From an uncultured Eubacteriales bacterium (GTDB lineage Bacteria; Bacillota; Clostridia; Christensenellales; QALW01): DNA of 33,731 bases. Shown piece by piece: positions 1 to 9,112 of the stretch. Both the position numbers and the translations under genes were made by a program. The first letter of the stretch is position 1, and the number at the start of each line of letters is the position of its first letter. Under the pieces are notes generated by a model, which was not told the origin of the DNA, did no database searches, and saw nothing but the letters and a program-made list of their open reading frames with translations. The DNA is taken from assembly GCA_900547955.1 (NCBI GenBank), contig URIR01000021.1:1-33731 (forward strand), in the 5' to 3' direction.

Positions 1-379
1 ACACTCAAACAGCCCTGTCCTGACCGTATATGCCCTTGTCAATTTAGGGCAATACAATTAAAGTACAATGCGTTTTTGCATAAATGCCCGCCGCGTCCGC
101 TTTGCTGCGCGGTTCTAAAATATACTTGATATGTTTTCAATTGCGCGCTGTGCGGTCGTCAACGGGCTCTTAAGCAAAAGCCTCCGACCGCAGAGAAAAG
201 GGAATCTTTCAGTTTTGCAAGGCGGCAGGATGCAGAAATACCGGGCGTATTTCAAGAACGGCAACGCAGCAAAACCGAACAATTCACCCCCGCGGCGGCG
301 CATTGCGCTCTGATTGTATTGTTTACCGAATTACGGGAAATTAATACAGTTTTATTATTGAAATATATGGAAAATCACG
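1..379. other. Intergenic stretch without a supportable gene
   Basis: No convincing gene is visible. Open frames of about 60 codons lie on both strands over roughly 115-313. They overlap each other, have no Shine-Dalgarno site, and show no domain I recognise. The stretch is probably the tail of an upstream intergenic region. A T-rich part near 345-370 precedes the terminator that follows. Confidence 0.5.
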
Positions 380-430
380 GGCCGGATTGTGCGGCAAAAT
401 AAGCCGAAAATCCGGCCTTTTCTTTTATTT
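380..430 (+). terminator. Rho-independent terminator upstream of miaB
   Basis: GGCCGGAT (380-387) pairs with ATCCGGCC (410-417). An inner CGGC/GCCG pairing lies inside the loop. A T-rich tail (418-430) follows directly. This is a canonical intrinsic terminator for transcription entering from the left, and it insulates the miaB transcript. Confidence 0.8.
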
Positions 431-453
431 TGATAAAAATTGCACAAAAACTA

Positions 454-482
454 TTGGCGAACAGTTTAAAATGCTGTATAAT
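454..482 (+). promoter_or_regulatory. Sigma-A-type promoter of miaB-mutS-mutL-miaA
   Basis: A TTGGCG -35 box (454-459) and a perfect TATAAT -10 box (477-482) are separated by 17 bases. They lie 28 bases upstream of the miaB ATG and just after the terminator. No other good promoter is visible before the genes that follow up to 8777, so this probably drives the whole group. Confidence 0.75.
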
Positions 483-510
483 TAAAGAAACAGAAAACGG
501 CGGGGGAGTT

Positions 511-1941
511 ATGTCTAATCAAGATTTTCCAAATTGTGGGATATCGGCTGCAATTCAGCCTTTTGGCGTTGAACATGAGCAGGATTATATTGAAAAGGTC
601 AAAGCGCTTAAGGGCGGAGGGGCAGGAAGCTATTTTATAGATACTTACGGCTGCCAGATGAATGCGCATGATTCTGAGACGCTTGCGGGTATTTTGGAAT
701 TGATGGGCTATATTCAGGCGGAGGAAAAGAATAAAGCTGATATAATAATTTTTAATACCTGCTGCGTCAGGGAAAACGCTGAAAACCGCATTAAGGGGAA
801 CATAGGCGCGGTTAAGCCCATAAAGGAGAAAAGGCCGGAGCTTATAACGGTTGTCTGCGGCTGTATGACCCAGCAGCCGGGCGTGGCGGAGGCTTTGAAA
901 AAAACCTTTGGGTTTATAGATATTATAATGGGCAGCGGCTGCGCTAATAAGCTGCCTGAATTATTATATAATTTGCTTTTAGGACAAAAATCCGCGCCGG
1001 TGCTCTCGGGCGAAAATCAAGCCATAATAGAACGGACGCCGATAAAGCGCGTGCGAAAAGAAAGCGCGTATATAAATATCATGTACGGCTGCAACAATTT
1101 TTGCAGCTATTGCATAGTGCCTTATGTGCGCGGACGGGAGCGCAGCAGGGCCAGCGTCGATATTATTGAGGAGGCGCGCAGCCTTGCGCTTGACGGCTGC
1201 CGTGAGATAATCCTTTTGGGGCAGAATGTCAATTCGTACGGTCAGGATAGAAATGAGATTTCCTTTGCTCAGCTTTTAACGAGGCTGGATAAAATAGACG
1301 GGATAAAGCGCATAAGCTTTATGACCAGTCATCCTAAGGATTTATCCAGGGAGCTTATAGACGCTATGGCTGGGTGCAGGCATGTTTCCAAGCAGCTTCA
1401 TCTTCCCGTGCAGTCGGGCAGCGATAGAATATTGCGCCTTATGAACCGTAAATATACCCGCGCTCACTATATCCAGCTAGTGCGTCTTATCAGGGAGAGC
1501 ATTCCGGATATTGGGCTGAGCACCGATTTAATAGTGGGCTTTCCCGGCGAAACAGAGAAGGATTTTGAGGATACCCTCTCTCTTTGCAGGGAAATAGGCT
1601 TCTCCTCGGCGTTTACTTTTATTTATTCCAAGCGTTCGGGCACTCCTGCGGCAGGCATGCCCGACCAGGTGCCTGCTTCTGTAAAAAAGGAGCGTATAAT
1701 GCGGTTGATAAATGTGGTTGAGGAGGGCGCTCAAAGGGTAAGCGAGGGATATTTAAATAATGAATACGAGGTGCTTGTAGAGAGTCTGAGCCGCCGGAGC
1801 GGCAGCATGCTTTCGGGAAGAACGAGCTGCGGGCGTACAGTAACCTTTAAGGGAGACCCTTCTCTTATAGGAAGCTTTGTTAATGTAAGGATTACTCAGA
1901 TTAAAAAGAACACGCTCGCGGGCGAGCTGATTAATAATTAA
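511..1941 (+). CDS. miaB: tRNA-2-methylthio-N6-dimethylallyladenosine synthase MiaB
   Basis: This radical-SAM methylthiotransferase adds the 2-methylthio group to i6A37 of tRNAs reading UNN codons. It acts after MiaA, which is encoded in the same cluster. The N-terminal UPF0004 domain has its cluster ligands in YGCQMN (Cys48), NTCCVREN (Cys84/85) and CGCMTQ (Cys118). The radical-SAM motif CNNFCSYC has Cys194, Cys198 and Cys201. A C-terminal TRAM domain spans about residues 410-475. At 476 residues the length is slightly above the family norm because of an N-terminal extension. The ATG at 511 is chosen because a GGGGGAG site precedes it. An upstream in-frame TTG at 430 lies before the promoter -10 box and is rejected. 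MutS follows 16 bases downstream. Confidence 0.96.
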   Translation: MSNQDFPNCGISAAIQPFGVEHEQDYIEKVKALKGGGAGSYFIDTYGCQMNAHDSETLAGILELMGYIQAEEKNKADIIIFNTCCVRENAENRIKGNIGAVKPIKEKRPELITVVCGCMTQQPGVAEALKKTFGFIDIIMGSGCANKLPELLYNLLLGQKSAPVLSGENQAIIERTPIKRVRKESAYINIMYGCNNFCSYCIVPYVRGRERSRASVDIIEEARSLALDGCREIILLGQNVNSYGQDRNEISFAQLLTRLDKIDGIKRISFMTSHPKDLSRELIDAMAGCRHVSKQLHLPVQSGSDRILRLMNRKYTRAHYIQLVRLIRESIPDIGLSTDLIVGFPGETEKDFEDTLSLCREIGFSSAFTFIYSKRSGTPAAGMPDQVPASVKKERIMRLINVVEEGAQRVSEGYLNNEYEVLVESLSRRSGSMLSGRTSCGRTVTFKGDPSLIGSFVNVRITQIKKNTLAGELINN

Positions 1942-1957
1942 GAAAAGGGGCGGGAAA

Positions 1958-4600
1958 ATGGGAGAAGAAATTATTGACGTATCAAAGCTTTCGGACATGA
2001 TGAAGCAGTATATGACTATTAAAGAGAACTATTCCGACTGTCTGCTTTTTTTCAGGCTGGGCGATTTTTACGAGATGTTTTTTGATGACGCAGTAGTGGC
2101 CTCGAGAGAACTGGAATTAACCCTTACCGGCAGGGACTGCGGGCTTGAAAAGCGAGCGCCTATGTGCGGAGTGCCTTATCACAGCGTGGATACATATATG
2201 CAAAGGCTTATCAATAGGGGTTATAAGGTGGCCGTCTGCGAGCAGCTTACCGACCCTAAAGAGAGTAAAGGCCTGGTGGAAAGAGGGGTAGTGCGTATAA
2301 TAACCCCCGGGACCGTCATGGAGCAGAGCATGCTGGATGAAAAGACGAATAATTACGTCTGCGCCGTGAATTTTGGGCCTAAGCGCATAGGCTTTGCATG
2401 GGCCGACGTATCTACCGGCGATTTTTACACGACGGAATTTGACAACACTCCTCAGCTGGAGGAATTAGTGGATATGATAGGCTCGGTTAATCCCAGCGAG
2501 CTGCTTACCGAAGGGGAGACTGAAAAGCTGGAGGGGATTCTTGCCCTGCGCTTTTCGGGCAGAAAATATAATTTTACCCAGGTGCCCCGAAACAGCTTTG
2601 ACTACGACCGTTCTTACCGCAGCCTGTGCGGACATTTTAAGGTGCGCAGCCTTGCCTGCTTTGATATATCTGAGCTTATAGAGGGCATAGGCGCTTCGGG
2701 CGCGCTGCTGGCGTATTTATATGAGACTCAGAAAACCGATTTATCCCATATTAACCGGATACATTATTACAATAAAAGCCTTTATATGCAGATGGATGTT
2801 AATACGCGCCGAAATCTGGAAATTACCGAAACCATGATGTGGCGCAGCAAGAAGGGTTCTCTTTTAGACGCTATAGACCGGACTCTTACTCCTATGGGGG
2901 GCAGGAGGCTCAAGCTTTGGCTGGAACAGCCATTGAGGGATGCGGCGGAGATAAGAAAGCGTCTTGCGGGCGTTAATACATTTTTTAAGGACTATAATCT
3001 GCGCGAATATATTTCAGAGCGCTTAAAGGATATATACGATATTGAAAGACTGGCCGCCAAGGTAGCAGAAAACCGCATAAATCCAAAGGAATGCATAAGC
3101 CTTAAGGGTTCCCTAAGGCGGCTGCCCGAAATTACTGCGCAGTATTCCCAGTGCGAGGACGGCCTTGTAAGAGAGCTTATTGGGGAGATAGATCCTTTAG
3201 AGGATTTGTTCCGCCTGCTGGATACGGCGATAGAGGAGGAAGAAACGCCCGTTCTGATAACTGAGGGCAAGCTTATCAAGGGGGGCTACAGCGCTGAATT
3301 GGATAAATTGCGCGCTATGGAGGGCAACAGCACGGGCTATATTCTTTCGCTGGAATATGCCGAGCGGGAGAGAACGGGCATTAAGAACCTTAAAATACGG
3401 CATAATAAAGTATTCGGTTATTTTATAGAGGTATCTAAGAGCAATCTTGACCAGGTGCCCTACGATTACATACGCAAGCAAACGGTAGCAAACGGCGAGA
3501 GGTTTGTTACTAAAGAGCTTAAACAGCAGGAAGAAAAGCTGCGAAACGTGCAGGAACGAATTGTACAGATGGAATATGATTTGTTTATAGAGCTGCGCAG
3601 CGAGCTTGCCCGCCATCTTGAAAGACTGCAGAAAACGGCGCGAGCCGTGTCTGAACTTGATGTAATCTGCGCTTTCGCAGGCTTGGCGGCGGATAAGAAT
3701 TATACTATGCCGATTATCAATGAGGAAGGACGTATTGAGATTACCGACGGCAGGCATCCGGTGGTGGAAAACGCTTTGAAGCAGAACCATTTTGTGCCTA
3801 ACGACACCTTGCTGGACAATAACGATAATCGCTTTATGGTAATAACAGGGCCTAATATGGCGGGTAAGAGCACTTATATGCGGCAGGTGGCCATTATAAC
3901 TCTGCTGGCGCATATAGGCTGCTTTGTACCGGCGGCTAGGGCGGATATTTCCATAGTGGACCGCATTTTCACCCGGGTCGGCGCTTCGGATGATTTGGCA
4001 AGCGGCCAGAGTACGTTTATGGTGGAGATGAACGAGGTGGCGGGCATATTAAACAACGCTACCCGCTCCAGCCTGGTTATTTTGGATGAAATAGGCCGGG
4101 GCACCAGCACCTTTGACGGTTTGAGCATAGCCTGGGCGGTGACCGAATATCTTGCTGATAAAAATATCATAGGCGCCAAGACGCTTTTTGCTACGCATTA
4201 TCACGAAATAAGCGAGTTGGAAGGCCGTATTGACGGGGTTAAAAATTATTTTATCGGGGTGCGTGAGCATGGCGAACAGATTATTTTTATGAGGAAAATA
4301 CTCCGCGGAAGCTCAGACAGAAGCTTTGGCATACAGGTATCCCGGCTGGCAGGACTGCCTGAGCCTGTAATTAAGAGGGCTTCGGAAATATTAAAGCGTT
4401 TGGAGGATGCGGATATAAGCAAATCTCAGATAAGCGCCAATATTTTTGGAGAGGCTGACGCTCCCGCGGCGGAGGTTTCCGAGCCTGAACCGCAGGAGAA
4501 CGAGATAATTAGGCGTATTAAGGAGATAGATGTAAATGAATTGACTGCCAGAGAGGCGTTTAATATAGTGTGCGAGCTGGCCGAGCTGGCCAAGAGATAA
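1958..4600 (+). CDS. mutS: DNA mismatch repair protein MutS
   Basis: MutS recognises base mismatches and small loops and recruits MutL in an ATP-dependent way. The 880-residue length is normal for bacterial MutS1. The mismatch-reading motif GDFYEMF carries Phe37 and Glu39. The connector, lever and clamp domains fill the middle. The ATPase begins at the Walker A motif GPNMAGKST (about residue 630), followed by the Walker B region VILDEIGRGTSTFDG and the ATHYHE switch. The C-terminal tail (about 800-880) is acidic and fits the dimerisation region. The ATG at 1958 follows AAGGGG by 7 bases. The miaB-mutS-mutL-miaA order is typical of Firmicutes. Confidence 0.97.
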   Translation: MGEEIIDVSKLSDMMKQYMTIKENYSDCLLFFRLGDFYEMFFDDAVVASRELELTLTGRDCGLEKRAPMCGVPYHSVDTYMQRLINRGYKVAVCEQLTDPKESKGLVERGVVRIITPGTVMEQSMLDEKTNNYVCAVNFGPKRIGFAWADVSTGDFYTTEFDNTPQLEELVDMIGSVNPSELLTEGETEKLEGILALRFSGRKYNFTQVPRNSFDYDRSYRSLCGHFKVRSLACFDISELIEGIGASGALLAYLYETQKTDLSHINRIHYYNKSLYMQMDVNTRRNLEITETMMWRSKKGSLLDAIDRTLTPMGGRRLKLWLEQPLRDAAEIRKRLAGVNTFFKDYNLREYISERLKDIYDIERLAAKVAENRINPKECISLKGSLRRLPEITAQYSQCEDGLVRELIGEIDPLEDLFRLLDTAIEEEETPVLITEGKLIKGGYSAELDKLRAMEGNSTGYILSLEYAERERTGIKNLKIRHNKVFGYFIEVSKSNLDQVPYDYIRKQTVANGERFVTKELKQQEEKLRNVQERIVQMEYDLFIELRSELARHLERLQKTARAVSELDVICAFAGLAADKNYTMPIINEEGRIEITDGRHPVVENALKQNHFVPNDTLLDNNDNRFMVITGPNMAGKSTYMRQVAIITLLAHIGCFVPAARADISIVDRIFTRVGASDDLASGQSTFMVEMNEVAGILNNATRSSLVILDEIGRGTSTFDGLSIAWAVTEYLADKNIIGAKTLFATHYHEISELEGRIDGVKNYFIGVREHGEQIIFMRKILRGSSDRSFGIQVSRLAGLPEPVIKRASEILKRLEDADISKSQISANIFGEADAPAAEVSEPEPQENEIIRRIKEIDVNELTAREAFNIVCELAELAKR

Positions 4601-4628
4601 TTTCCGAGCTTGAAAAAGGAGGAAAATT

Positions 4629-6557
4629 ATGAGCGTTATTAAGCTGATGAATAAAGAACTGGCTGAGAAAATTGCCGCGGGCGAAGTGGTAGAAAGACCG
4701 GCGTCCATTGTTAAGGAATTGGTGGAAAACAGCATAGACGCCGGCAGCTCGGCGGTTACTGTTGAGATACGGGAGGGCGGCGTGAGCTTTATCCGAGTTA
4801 CTGACAATGGCTGCGGCATATTGCCTGAGGACATGCTTATGGCCTTTACCCGTCACGCTACCAGCAAGCTTTATACCGAGCAGGACCTTTATGATATTAA
4901 GCAGCTGGGCTTCAGAGGAGAGGCGCTTGCCAGTATAGCCGCTGTAAGCAGGGTGCATATGACAAGCTGCGCTCCCGGGCAGGTATATGGCTCCGAGATA
5001 ATAATAGAGGGCGGCGAGGTCGTACGCTCGAATGAAACAGGCTGCCCGTCGGGAACAAGCATTATTGTGGAGGATTTGTTTTATAATACTCCCGCGCGGC
5101 GTAAATTCCTTAAAAAGCCGTCGCAGGAGGCGGCGTATATTGGGGATATTTTAACCCGTCTAATCCTTGCAAGACCGGGAATTTCCTTTAAATACATAAA
5201 CGATGGCAAAACCGTGCTGCACAGTCCCGGCGACGGCGTTTTAGCTAATGCTATACAGGCGGTATACGGAAGGGATACTATTGAAAACATGCTTTCTGTG
5301 CATTATGATGGAGGCAGCGTTAAAATAGACGGATATATAAGCGGGGTGGAACTGGAAAAGAGCAACCGCACTTATCAAACTCTTCTTGTGAACGGCAGAT
5401 ATATAAAGGATTCGGATTTATCCCAGAGCGTGCAGGATGGGTATATCAACAGTATAGGCACAGGCAAATTCCCAATGTATGTGCTTAACGTTTTAGTTCC
5501 GGGTAATATGGCGGACGTTAACGTGCATCCTAACAAGCTTGAGGTGCGTTTTGCCCCTGAATTAAATATTTACGAGTGTGTGCGCGCGGCGGTGAGCGGG
5601 GCTATAAGGGAATCCTTTAAGGTTCCGCAGCTTATGGAGGAAAATTATTCCAAGGGCGAGACGAGCGGCACAATTGTAACAAGAGAAGAGGAGCTTACCT
5701 CGCCCGTTATGCAGGAGGATGAGCCTGCCGAATATAATAAGGCCGACATCGCCGCAAAGAGGGATGGAGGGGAAAATTCCGTCTCTGCACAAGAACGGGC
5801 TAAGGAAAATTCCGGCAAAAGGGAGGAGATGACCAGAGTTATAATACCCATCATGTCCAAGCCTGGAAAATTTGCTGAGAATTTTAGAGCGGTAACGGGT
5901 TTTGAACCCCGTAAAGCGCCTATCTCGCTGCGGCCGGTAAAGGAATTGGAGCAGCTTGCTTTGGAGGCGGATTTCCCTGAAGGAGATTATAAGCTGGTTG
6001 GGCAGATGTTTCTCACTTATATCGTGCTGGAAGAAAATAATGTCGCGTATATAGTAGACCAGCATGCCGCGCATGAGAGGCTGCTTTACGAGCGGCTGAA
6101 AAAGCAGGTGGATGAAAGCGCCGTAATTTCACAGCAGCTTTTGGTGCCGCAGATATTAAATCTTAATTATGCTGAGGCCCGTAAATTTGAAAGCCTGAGC
6201 AAATATTTTGAGGAGCTGGGCTTTGAAATAGAGGAATTTGGCTCGCTCAGCTATGCGGTAAGGGCGGTGCCCGTGCTTTTAGGCAAGCCTAATTCTGCCG
6301 AATTAATACTTTCCATGCTGGACGGCACGGAATTAGTTAAATCTCCTAAGGCTTCGGATATACTGCGCGAAAAGCTTATGCAGACCGCGTGCAAGCATGC
6401 CATAAAGGGCGGAGACCGCTTAAACGACGAAGAGATAAAGCAGCTTATGACGCTTATACGTTCGGAAGAGGTGCCGCTCTCCTGTCCGCATGGACGGCCT
6501 ATTCTTATTAAGCTTACCAAACGGGAGCTGGAGAATAAATTTAAAAGGAACGAATAA
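4629..6557 (+). CDS. mutL: DNA mismatch repair protein MutL (endonuclease type)
   Basis: MutL links mismatch recognition by MutS to strand incision. The N-terminal GHKL ATPase shows ELVENSIDAG, DNGCGI, TRHATSKL and GFRGEALASI. A low-complexity charged linker spans about residues 340-430. The C-terminal domain carries the metal-binding nuclease motif DQHA-x2-E-x4-E, with Asp477, Glu483 and Glu488, plus CPHGRP near the end. By family knowledge, such MutL proteins nick DNA themselves in organisms lacking MutH. The stop overlaps the miaA start as TAATG, a one-base overlap that implies translational coupling. The start follows a strong AAAAAGGAGG site. Confidence 0.97.
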   Translation: MSVIKLMNKELAEKIAAGEVVERPASIVKELVENSIDAGSSAVTVEIREGGVSFIRVTDNGCGILPEDMLMAFTRHATSKLYTEQDLYDIKQLGFRGEALASIAAVSRVHMTSCAPGQVYGSEIIIEGGEVVRSNETGCPSGTSIIVEDLFYNTPARRKFLKKPSQEAAYIGDILTRLILARPGISFKYINDGKTVLHSPGDGVLANAIQAVYGRDTIENMLSVHYDGGSVKIDGYISGVELEKSNRTYQTLLVNGRYIKDSDLSQSVQDGYINSIGTGKFPMYVLNVLVPGNMADVNVHPNKLEVRFAPELNIYECVRAAVSGAIRESFKVPQLMEENYSKGETSGTIVTREEELTSPVMQEDEPAEYNKADIAAKRDGGENSVSAQERAKENSGKREEMTRVIIPIMSKPGKFAENFRAVTGFEPRKAPISLRPVKELEQLALEADFPEGDYKLVGQMFLTYIVLEENNVAYIVDQHAAHERLLYERLKKQVDESAVISQQLLVPQILNLNYAEARKFESLSKYFEELGFEIEEFGSLSYAVRAVPVLLGKPNSAELILSMLDGTELVKSPKASDILREKLMQTACKHAIKGGDRLNDEEIKQLMTLIRSEEVPLSCPHGRPILIKLTKRELENKFKRNE

Positions 6558-7486
6558 TGGATGGAATATATATCGTCGGTCCTACTGCTTCAGGCAAGAG
6601 CGGACTGGCTGTCCGGCTGGCTCAAAGGCTGGAGGGGGAAATAATAAACGCCGATTCCATGCAGATATACGACGAGCTGCGCATAGGCACCGCGCGGCCC
6701 TGCCCCGAAGAGATGATGGGAGTGCCTCATGTTCTTTTCGGTTTTGTCCCTCCTTCCAGGGCGTATTCGGCGGCGGAATATGTTCAGGATGCGCTTAAGG
6801 CGGCGGCTGAAATAAGACGGCGGGGGCATGTTCCTGTTTTTACCGGGGGCACCGGCCTTTATATGGACGCGCTGCTGTATGATATGGATTTTGGAGGAGC
6901 CTCTGCCGACCAGGAAACCCGCCTGGAGCTTAAGCGGTATGCTGAGCTGAATGGCTGCGAGGCTTTGCACCGGCAGCTTGCCTTAATTGACCCCCAAAGC
7001 GCCGAGCGGCTGAATCCTAACGATTTAAAAAGAGTAATACGGGCTATAGAGGTTTATAAATTGACAGGCAAAAGTATAGGGGAATATTCTCTTTGCCGTG
7101 AAAGAAGGCAGGGCTTCAATCCTGTTTTAATCGGGCTTTATTCGGAGGACAGGCAATTTTTATACAGCCGGATAGAACAGCGCACAGAGCTTATGTTTAA
7201 AGAGGGTTTGCTTGAGGAAGCGCGCGCAGTATTGGCAAAATGGCCCGATTCCCAGGCTGCTAAGGCTATAGGCTATAAGGAATTTGCCGGATATTTTTCA
7301 GGCGATATGACCTTGGAACAAACCAAGGAACTGATAAAGCGCAATACAAGACGGTATGCTAAAAGGCAGCTTACCTGGTTCAGAAGGAATAAGGATATAA
7401 ATTGGATAGATATTAAGGGACTTAACGGGGAGGAGCTTTTTAAAAGAGCTCTTGATTTTATTCCCGGAGAGTATTTCAGGCGCTGA
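6557..7486 (+). CDS. miaA: tRNA dimethylallyltransferase MiaA
   Basis: MiaA transfers a dimethylallyl group to N6 of A37 in tRNA, making the substrate for MiaB at the start of this cluster. The P-loop GPTASGKS occupies residues 8-15. DSMQIY has Asp33 as the probable general base. TGGTGLYMDAL is the characteristic FTGGTG motif. The C-terminal region keeps KAIGYKEF and RYAKRQLTWFR. The length of 309 is normal. It is translationally coupled to mutL. Confidence 0.96.
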   Translation: MDGIYIVGPTASGKSGLAVRLAQRLEGEIINADSMQIYDELRIGTARPCPEEMMGVPHVLFGFVPPSRAYSAAEYVQDALKAAAEIRRRGHVPVFTGGTGLYMDALLYDMDFGGASADQETRLELKRYAELNGCEALHRQLALIDPQSAERLNPNDLKRVIRAIEVYKLTGKSIGEYSLCRERRQGFNPVLIGLYSEDRQFLYSRIEQRTELMFKEGLLEEARAVLAKWPDSQAAKAIGYKEFAGYFSGDMTLEQTKELIKRNTRRYAKRQLTWFRRNKDINWIDIKGLNGEELFKRALDFIPGEYFRR

Positions 7487-7505
7487 ATGCGCGGGGAGAA
7501 GGAAT

Positions 7506-8777
7506 ATGGATATATGCGGTAAAATGCTGTTAGAGAAATATGGAGTAAGCGTTAAAGCGCTGGAAATAGGGCAGGAGGCTCAGGCAGAATGCGCGCAGGC
7601 GTTTAAGGAGATAGAAGAAATGGCGGCGCTTAATCAGCTTAAGGTGCTGGACGCCTTCAGACGGTGCCGCTTAGCCCCTAATCATTTTGCGCCCAGCTAT
7701 GGTTATGGGTATTCGGACGCGGGCAGAGAAAAATTGGAGGAGCTGTTCGCGCTGGTTTTTAAAGCGCAGAAGGCGATAGTGCGGCCTCAGATAGCTTCGG
7801 GCACGCACGCCTTAGCGCTTACGCTCTACGGCCTGCTGGGTCGGGGAGATAAATTGATTTATGCCAGCGGCCGGCCGTATGATACGCTGGAGGAAATAAT
7901 AGGCGCTTCGGAAGGGGATAAGGGCTCGCTTAGGGAAATGGGAGTGCAATTTGAGACAGTTCCCTGCGAAAAAGGGCTGGAATACCCGATGATAGAAAAA
8001 ATCTGCGCAGAGCAAAAGCCAACTGTAGTTGCTTTCCAGCGGTCGCGCGGCTATACCTCCAGGCCCAGCCTGCGCTGCGAAGAGCTAAAAAAAGCCTTTG
8101 AAATTGTGCGGGCCGCTTCGCCTGAAGCAGTCATAATGGTGGATAACTGCTACGGAGAATTTGTAGAGGAATGTGAGCCGCTGGAATTGGGCGCGGACGT
8201 AATTGCCGGTTCGCTTATAAAAAATCCGGGAGGCGGTCTGGCTCCCACGGGCGGTTATATTGCGGGAAGGGCGGATTTAATTGAGAGAATAGGCTGGAAG
8301 CTGACTTCTCCGGGCATAGGCTTGGAAGTGGGCTCCTATGCCGCCGGCTATCTGCCTTTTTTTCAGGGACTTTTTCTCGCGCCTCATGTTGTAGGGCAGG
8401 CGCTTAGGGGAGCGGTATTTGCTGCGAGCGTATATAGCCGTCTGGGCTATAGGGTAAGCCCTGAGCCGGGAGAAAAGCGGGGCTGCATTATACAGTCTAT
8501 TGGGTTTAATACGCCGGAGGAGCTTATAGCTTTCTGTCAGGACGTGCAGAGGCTTTCGCCGGTGGAAAGCCATGTTCTGCCTGAGCCGTGGGATATGCCC
8601 GGCTATCAGGATAAGGTCATTATGGCGGCAGGAGCATTTATACAGGGCTCTTCTATTGAATTCAGCGCCGACGCTCCTATAAGGGAGCCGTATATTGCTT
8701 ATATGCAGGGCGGACTGGTTTTTGAGCAGGTTAAGGCGGCTGTGCTTAAGCATATTAGCGGTTTGGATAATATTTAG
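7506..8777 (+). CDS. ynbB: PLP-dependent 'aluminium resistance'/methionine gamma-lyase-like protein
   Basis: This fold-type-I pyridoxal-phosphate enzyme belongs to the Alum_res family, annotated in Bacillus as YnbB and often called methionine gamma-lyase family protein. The true substrate is not established. Visible marks are QIASGTHALAL near the N-terminal third, the cofactor region VDNCYGEFVE, and the Schiff-base lysine in GSLIKNPGGGLAPTGGY. From the ATG at 7506 it is 423 residues, the usual family size, with a GGAGAAGG site before it. An in-frame TTG at 7452 lies inside miaA and is less likely. In B. subtilis ynbB also lies just downstream of miaA and hfq. Here hfq is absent from the gap, which is only 19 bases. 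Confidence 0.85.
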   Translation: MDICGKMLLEKYGVSVKALEIGQEAQAECAQAFKEIEEMAALNQLKVLDAFRRCRLAPNHFAPSYGYGYSDAGREKLEELFALVFKAQKAIVRPQIASGTHALALTLYGLLGRGDKLIYASGRPYDTLEEIIGASEGDKGSLREMGVQFETVPCEKGLEYPMIEKICAEQKPTVVAFQRSRGYTSRPSLRCEELKKAFEIVRAASPEAVIMVDNCYGEFVEECEPLELGADVIAGSLIKNPGGGLAPTGGYIAGRADLIERIGWKLTSPGIGLEVGSYAAGYLPFFQGLFLAPHVVGQALRGAVFAASVYSRLGYRVSPEPGEKRGCIIQSIGFNTPEELIAFCQDVQRLSPVESHVLPEPWDMPGYQDKVIMAAGAFIQGSSIEFSADAPIREPYIAYMQGGLVFEQVKAAVLKHISGLDNI

Positions 8778-9062
8778 GACCGAAATATATAAAAATCCGC
8801 GTTCTGCCGCGCTGGTTTGTCTTCGGGCGCGTCCGGCATATCCGGTTTGTGCTGTTCAAGCGCGCTTTGCAAGGCGCAATGTTTACGCGTTCTGACATGG
8901 ATATCTCGAGCTGAGAGGATTTTATTATTTTCAAAGCATGAAATCTATGCCCACGGGATGTATGCCGATTGGGGATAATACGGAAAATGAAGGCATTATC
9001 CCGATATAAGACGCGCAGTTTCATATAAACTGAGGGTAACTGCCGCGTATAAAAATAAACGC
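8778..9062. other. 285-base intergenic region with potential RNA hairpins
   Basis: No gene is supported here. Two clean inverted repeats stand out: GGGATAAT...ATTATCCC (about 8974-9001) and CAGTTT-catat-AAACTG (9016-9032). A CGGAT-like repeat sits near 8835-8850. Neither main hairpin has a T-run, so they are not obvious terminators. The region may hold a leader or a degraded gene, but I cannot assign it to a known RNA family. Confidence 0.35.
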
Positions 9063-9082
9063 TTTTATATATTGCGGAACTG

Positions 9083-9091
9083 TGCTATAAT
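9083..9091 (+). promoter_or_regulatory. Extended -10 promoter upstream of yicC
   Basis: TGCTATAAT is a perfect -10 hexamer with the TGn extension, ending 21 bases before the yicC ATG. The -35 region (TTTTAT at 9063-9068) is poor, as is often the case for extended -10 promoters. It probably starts the long yicC-to-spoVM transcript. Confidence 0.65.
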
Positions 9092-9112
9092 ATATTGAAT
9101 GGAGGTGTTGGC

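Noticed and set aside
115..313. Two overlapping frames of about 60 codons on opposite strands near the left end
   Set aside because: Neither has a ribosome site or a recognisable domain, and they overlap antisense over nearly their full length.
430..510. Upstream TTG start for miaB
   Set aside because: It lies before the predicted -10 box and so would not be in the mRNA. The ATG at 511 has a ribosome site.
3197..3913. A 238-codon minus-strand frame inside mutS
   Set aside because: Antisense shadow of a clear MutS coding region, with no ribosome site and no plausible protein features.
8905..9010. TPP riboswitch suggested by a CTGAGA sequence
   Set aside because: The conserved GAACCTGATC-type partner and the P4-P5 helix are missing, and the downstream gene has no thiamine link.
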